From Bactericera cockerelli (taxonomy: Eukaryota; Arthropoda; Insecta; Hemiptera; Triozidae): a stretch of 64,000 nucleotides of DNA. Made by a program: the position numbers and the translations under genes. This document shows positions 59,361 through 64,000 of this stretch, piece after piece. The notes beneath the pieces are model-generated. The model was not told the origin of the DNA. It made no database searches and saw nothing but the letters and a program-made list of their open reading frames with translations. The stretch lies in NCBI GenBank assembly GCA_024516035.1, contig CM044961.1, forward strand, positions 16,605,756-16,669,755, written 5' to 3'. Numbering within the stretch: the stretch's first letter is position 1; every line of letters starts with the position of its first letter.

Positions 59361-60579
59361 CACTGACCATTTTCAAAAAAGTCAGCACTAGACTCTCCCT
59401 CGGGAACCTAATGAGGATTTGGCTCCTAGCCAATAAGAATAATTCACCCTTTTTGGGATGATAATTTTGATATAGATATACATATTACATAATATGGGTA
59501 ATATATACTTCCTTTTAGGAATAATAAGTAAGTGTAAAGTTATAAAACAAATAGTATGTAATTTTATTATGCGCCCTACAATTATTCACTGCCTCCATAG
59601 TGAATATTAAATAAATTTTATTTGCAACATGACTGTAACCGACTTGGTCATTTGCCCATTGGCATGGAAAACAACTATTAAATTAAAGTAATTTAAATTA
59701 TAATTTTATTCGATAGCATAAAAGATATGAATACCTAATTCATAAATTAATACCTATAAAGATGAAAATTTGGTGTTTGCCATTTAAAATTTAGGGAAGA
59801 GAAATTAAAAAAACGTTTTGTAGACTGCAATACCTCTATGAAACATAAATCTTGATTTTATTTTTTTGTTATGAAAAGTTGAGAACTGTCGTAAACGTAA
59901 ACTGTCGTAAGTCTATTTAACAAACAAAAAAATCATCGCACATTGCATATCTTCAATTGTTTTACGGCGCACATAAAATTAAAATGACTCAAGTGGAAAT
60001 TTATTCTTATACCTACCTAATTTCCAAATTACTTACATTTTGCCCAATCTGTCACCGTGACTATTTCGTCTGGTATTCTGCTACTCTATTATAAAATAGA
60101 GGGACTTTAAAATCAAAAAAATCGTCGGGACTTTCGCATCTTGATTTCATACTAAACTTTTGAGCTAAAATAAAAAGGGTTTTATCTTCTGATGTTAATG
60201 ATACCACCCAACGTTAGTTTAGCTCCTGATAAGTTTTCTAATACTTATGAAGTAAAAGAGAAAAGTTTAAAAAAAACTCTTTAATCCCAAATTACTCCCC
60301 TCAACCCTCATGTTTAGTCTTCTAATTCTTACGAGGTTTATTTCAAGAGTGTTTCCCCTTTTCTGTCAACTGCCTGACCCTCAGTTGGATATTCCGCACA
60401 ATGCTCCTGTATCTCCTAATACTGTCTTATAAGTCAGGACGTTAGAACCAAACAGAATCAATGGACATGAAAGGAGCCCAGACATTGGATCTGGGCGTCC
60501 ATATAATCCTCTCACCACCTTGATTTCGGTATCTCTCCCTATCTCACGGACACGGAATTATTTTTTTGAAAAGTTCTCA

Positions 60580-60712
60580 TATTTGTGTTAATCACTTTCG
60601 TGATATCACAACTACTCAAACTCGCTTTACTAAATCCACGCTGAAACCGGGACTTGAACCAACGACCTCCAGGTTGCAAGTCTGCCGCTTTACCGATCAA
60701 GCTACTGCCACG
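60580..60712 (-). mobile_element. tRNA-derived SINE (family D)
   Basis: Third copy: GTTAATCACTTTCGTGATAT ... GGGACTTGAACCAACGACC ... ACCGATCAAGCTACTG, followed by (ATT)n. Confidence 0.7.
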
Positions 60713-60989
60713 GAATTATTATTATTATTATTACTGTCTTATAAGGTAAGAGGAGATACTGTTACTGACCAATTGGCGCCTGAGTAAAATAACACCTATG
60801 CTCCTGTTTAGTTTCCTGATATTTATGAAGTTAAGAGGAGGGTTTATTGCTCTGCCAATTCTCCGACCCTGAGTGGGATATTCCCCCACAGCTGTCTAGT
60901 ATCCTAATACATAAATATGAGGTAAAAGAAGATTATCTAGTTTGAAAGATGAATGACAGAATAATTTGGAAAATATAAACATTAAATCA

Positions 60990-61095
60990 TTTTCGTCTCT
61001 CCCTCTTTCTCTTTTTCTCTCTCTGCCTCACCCTCACACTCTCTTTCTCTCCATCTCACTCTATCACTTTCTCTTTCTCTCTCTCACACATGATA
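60990..61095. repeat. (CT)n-rich pyrimidine tract
   Basis: CTCTTTCTCT-type repeats with CTCACA interruptions; the Leu/Ser frame is an artefact. Confidence 0.9.
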
Positions 61096-61377
61096 TCTCT
61101 GTCTTATGTACATCACATCCGTTCTGTCTGCTCTATGAAGACTGCCCGTCTCAGTGTTGTCAGATTACCCTCAACTTGTAGAATTCTTTTTTTTTAATGT
61201 ATGTAAAAAATAATATGAACGGTCAAACAAAATTGTTCATATTTGAAATAGTTTTTGAATGTTATTAGTGAACAAGATTTTTTGACAGGGCTGTAGGCGC
61301 AATTTATAATTAGGTAGAATCCAAAAATCCTAAGGTAGGTATCTCAAAAACTTCATTTGAATTTGTAAGAATTTATG

Positions 61378-61600
61378 AGCCAGCGTCTATGGCGCGTTGA
61401 GTGCACCAGTTCTCGTAAGATCACCGAAGTTAAGCAACGTCCAGCGAATTGAAAAATTCGTGATGATGGTATTCCGGCCCAACCCAGACTGGGTGAGGTT
61501 ACTGTGGGTAGCAGGTTTCCGAATTTCCTGTTACACCCCTTTGTAATATGATCATGCAGTTGAAAGCGACGTGAAACCCCAAAAAAAAAAAAAAAAAAAT
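61378..61600 (+). mobile_element. 5S rRNA-derived SINE
   Basis: AGCCAGCGTCTATGGCGCGT, GTTCTCGTAAGATCACCGAA GTTAAGCAACGTC (5S-like with internal promoter region), the central block CCAGACTGGGTGAGGTTACT, GTTGAAAGCGACGTGAAACC and a poly(A) tail. Confidence 0.85.
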
Positions 61601-62829
61601 GAAGTAAAGGTTAGAAAAAATATTATTTTAACACCTTTTAAGTGTTTTTTTTTTTTTTTTTTTGAGGCAGGGATAGAAGGGGGCAACATTTATTTGACAA
61701 CACCGCCTTGTCAAAGTATCACAGCATGTGGTGTTTCTTATGTGCTACTCGAATGAGATTATTCCTCTGAAGTAATTCATCAATTTGGAGTAATTTTAGC
61801 TCTTTACTTCTCATGCAGACAGCATTGAGTGGGTCAGTCATTTCAATAGGCTTCTTTCTCAGATAATTTCACAAAATTTCTTTTATTTTTACATTTTTGT
61901 AGGCCAATTTCCAGACAGCCTGCAGTGAGAAATCCTTCAAAATCGTCTACTTAACGCTCAGACATCTAAATTTAGAAAGAAAGTCAAATGTAAAATTATA
62001 GACACAATTTATTTTATATAAAATTATAAAATCCATTGTTTTATTTTTGAACCTAGAAAACGAAAAGACGAAAAAGATAGGTAGGAGAATTTATTCCGTG
62101 GTCCTTTCAGATATATGAGACTGTATGCCGTTTGGGCCAATAATAATTTTGAAAGACTCATTTTTCTTCAGCCTAACCAAGCAGGGGACATGTCCTTGAA
62201 AATATCTTTAGGAACATAAGAAATATTTTTTTTAATCTAAATTTGGCAACAGATGTTGGTAGTGAAAATAAATCTGGAATTATTAGGATAAGAATATGAG
62301 AATCGTCGTCTGCCATGATTTAAGGATATCTTATTTTATTGCAGATATGATTATTTTGTTGTATGAGTCTAATGGTTCACATGTTTTATTTTCAACCTAA
62401 ATAATGATGTGGCGCAATTGAAAAAAATCATATTTCTCTGCTTCCAGAGTGAAATTGTTTAAATTTATTGTTCAGTAAAAAATAAAAATAAATTATTGTA
62501 AAGTTAAAAATTAATATTTAATTTTATTAGTGGATTTTTGTGATCGTGAAAATGAATGGGACCTCACTATGACAATATAAATAAAAGTGGTCCTTTTGAT
62601 ACATATTTTTTTAAATAACTAAAAACCATTGACTGAGATATTGAAAAATGATGTCTGATAATATGTATTACATTTTCAATCGATCGGACAATCTGTGTGA
62701 GGTTTACAGTTTACAGAACACTAGTACAAATTATCAAGAGATTAAAGCATTATCCTGTATGTTTCGTAAGCACACATCATCACACACATGTGAAGTGGAT
62801 GATGACTCATGCAGAGGGGAGAGTGAAGT

Positions 62830-62975
62830 GATGATGAGGATGATAGTGATGATGAGGGTGATAGTGAGGATGATAGTGATGATGCGGATGAGAGTGATGA
62901 TGAGGCTGATAGTGATGATGAAGATGATAGTGATAATGAGGATGATAGTGATGATGAGGACGATAGTGATGACAT
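62830..62975. repeat. (GATGATAGT)n-type repeat, Asp/Ser-coding in one frame
   Basis: Nine- and six-base units of GAT/GAG/AGT. One plus-strand frame reads as DDEDDSDD-type acidic repeats and stays open to about 63060 (ITLFLFLMMFLEDESSWKL), but an upstream TGA closes it. No start or splice support, so treated as a repeat. Confidence 0.8.
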
Positions 62976-63039
62976 AACATTGTTTTTGTTCTTGATGATG
63001 TTCCTCGAAGATGAATCAAGCTGGAAATTAAAACTTCAT

Positions 63040-63252
63040 AGCCAGCGTCGATGGCGAGTTAAATGCACAGGTTCTCGTAGGATCACCAAAGTTAAGCGAA
63101 GTGAAGACTTTGTAATGATGGCATTCCGGCCAATCCAGGCTTGGTGAGGTTAATGTGGTTAGCAGGTTTGTGAGTTTTCTGCGAATGGAGGGTAACACCC
63201 CCGTCGTGATATTACCATACAGTTGAAAGAGACGTTAGAACCAAAAAAAAAC
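63040..63252 (+). mobile_element. 5S rRNA-derived SINE
   Basis: AGCCAGCGTCGATGGCGAGT, GATCACCAAAGTTAAGCG, the central block CTTGGTGAGGTTAATGTGG, GGGTAACACCCCCGTCG, then an A-rich end. It is slightly shorter in the head than the other copies. Confidence 0.85.
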
Positions 63253-64000
63253 TTAGAAGTAATCGTAACAACAATTTTCGATAGAGTTTTCTGACGGCAT
63301 TGGGTTCTTTCCCATAGTGAGCAAATATGAAATGCCTATTAGGTATGACTTGATCTTAAATAATCGTGAACTTATATGCTTTATATGCTACCTAACCCTT
63401 AATGGGCAAAGAGTTAAGGATGATTTAATATACTTAGACTAAAGTAATTATACATTATGTATATCCTAGATTTAGCACCTATATTATTATGTAGGAATAT
63501 GAAATGATAAATTTAGAGTATTTACATAATTATTTATTTTTAATGTGAGTGTTGTGGGATTTCTCAAACGGTATTCGTTCATGTGTTCAATTTTATTAAT
63601 AATTATTCCTCCTACGGATCTCGCCACTCTCTGAAAATGTAGCTTGCTAAGAACTTGATGAGTACACAAAGCTAGACAAAAGAAAATAAATGAAGGAGTG
63701 ATGCTTTCTTTGAAGTATCATGAGTGACAACCACTGTTTTATTTTTTCTCAAATGATGAGGGGTGAGAGGTAGATGATGCAAGAAGCGACCAGAGGTTTA
63801 GGGCCAAATTAAATAATACGATTTAAAACAAATATTAGGGTAGACCGACCCTTGAGTCAGACTTTTCACATTTCACCATAAAATAATATCGACACAGATA
63901 GAGACATGCCCTAAACATAAGTATTCAAGTAAACATTATTACATTATTAGGTATATGCCAAGTTATGTATGTATTATTATCATGTACCTTCATCTTCTTG
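63253..64000. other. No gene seen
   Basis: AT-rich DNA to the window end. Confidence 0.4.

Larger units (their letters stand above)
59361..62640. other. No gene seen apart from listed repeats
   Basis: Holds the family-D SINE, CT tract and 5S SINE listed separately; otherwise AT-rich DNA with A/T runs. Confidence 0.4.

Noticed and set aside
61378..61500. 5S rRNA gene
   Set aside because: Only the first half resembles 5S and it continues into a SINE body with poly(A); repeated at 45529 and 63040.
62648..62977. 109-codon Met/Val/Ile-rich frame
   Set aside because: Translation of a GATGAT-type repeat; the acidic alternative frame lacks a start.

Overview
The window is eukaryotic nuclear DNA, AT-rich and intron-dominated, almost certainly from an insect. 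The evidence is two inward-rectifier K+ channel (Kir) genes of insect Irk type, split by large GT-AG introns, in a background dense with SINEs, MITEs, Helitrons and microsatellites. A hemipteran is my guess, with low confidence. There are no bacterial genes, rRNA operons or CRISPR arrays. Most long frames are repeats or chance.

Genes. Both Kir genes are on the minus strand, head to tail. Gene 2 (upstream, about 47.2 kb down to a 100-N gap at 20969-21068) has a candidate first coding exon at 47085-47158, a second candidate first exon at 32435-32606, and core exons at 28411-28525 (N-terminal cytoplasmic), 24822-25065 (M1, pore helix, TIG of the filter) and 21149-21423 (YG of the filter, M2, start of the C-terminal domain). 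The rest of its C-terminal domain is missing. A perfect GTAAGT donor abuts the gap, so the missing exon probably lies in it. Gene 1 (downstream) has exons at 9190-9510, 8572-8766, 8031-8266, 6577-6816 and 5027-5392. Together they give a nearly complete channel with TIGYGSR filter and a full G-loop/C-terminal domain, but the reading frame looks broken in its first two exons. An acidic 152-codon exon at 19851-20308 lies between the two cores and belongs to one of them.

Most unusual feature. Tandem arrays sit on exon/intron junctions. At the gene-2 pore exon a 23-bp unit containing the last exon bases plus the 5' splice site is repeated about 40 times. At candidate exon 1 of gene 2 (32435-32606) a roughly 74-bp unit, again carrying the exon end plus a perfect GTAAGT donor, occurs 10 times. 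At the 3' end of gene 1 a 66-bp array touches the last exon. The assembly gap also starts at a donor. Duplicated splice donors on this scale in one locus are worth an RNA-level check.

Repeats by region. 0.9-3.9 kb: a TIR element holding two head-to-tail Helitron-like units and CA arrays. 6-8 kb: SINEs and an inverted MITE pair. 11.8-15.3 kb: large nested TIR element. 15.4-15.8 kb: minisatellite. 21.5-23.2 kb: TIR element with a small unassigned ORF. 27.5-28 kb: SINE inside a SINE. 30.8-31.1 kb: short Helitron. 34-39 kb: SINEs and a 2.9-kb TIR element. 40.2-40.8 kb: near-perfect 245-bp-arm hairpin. 43-51 kb: SINEs of tRNA and 5S rRNA origin and MITEs. 53-64 kb: LINE relics, mariner-like MITE, 5S SINEs and simple repeats.
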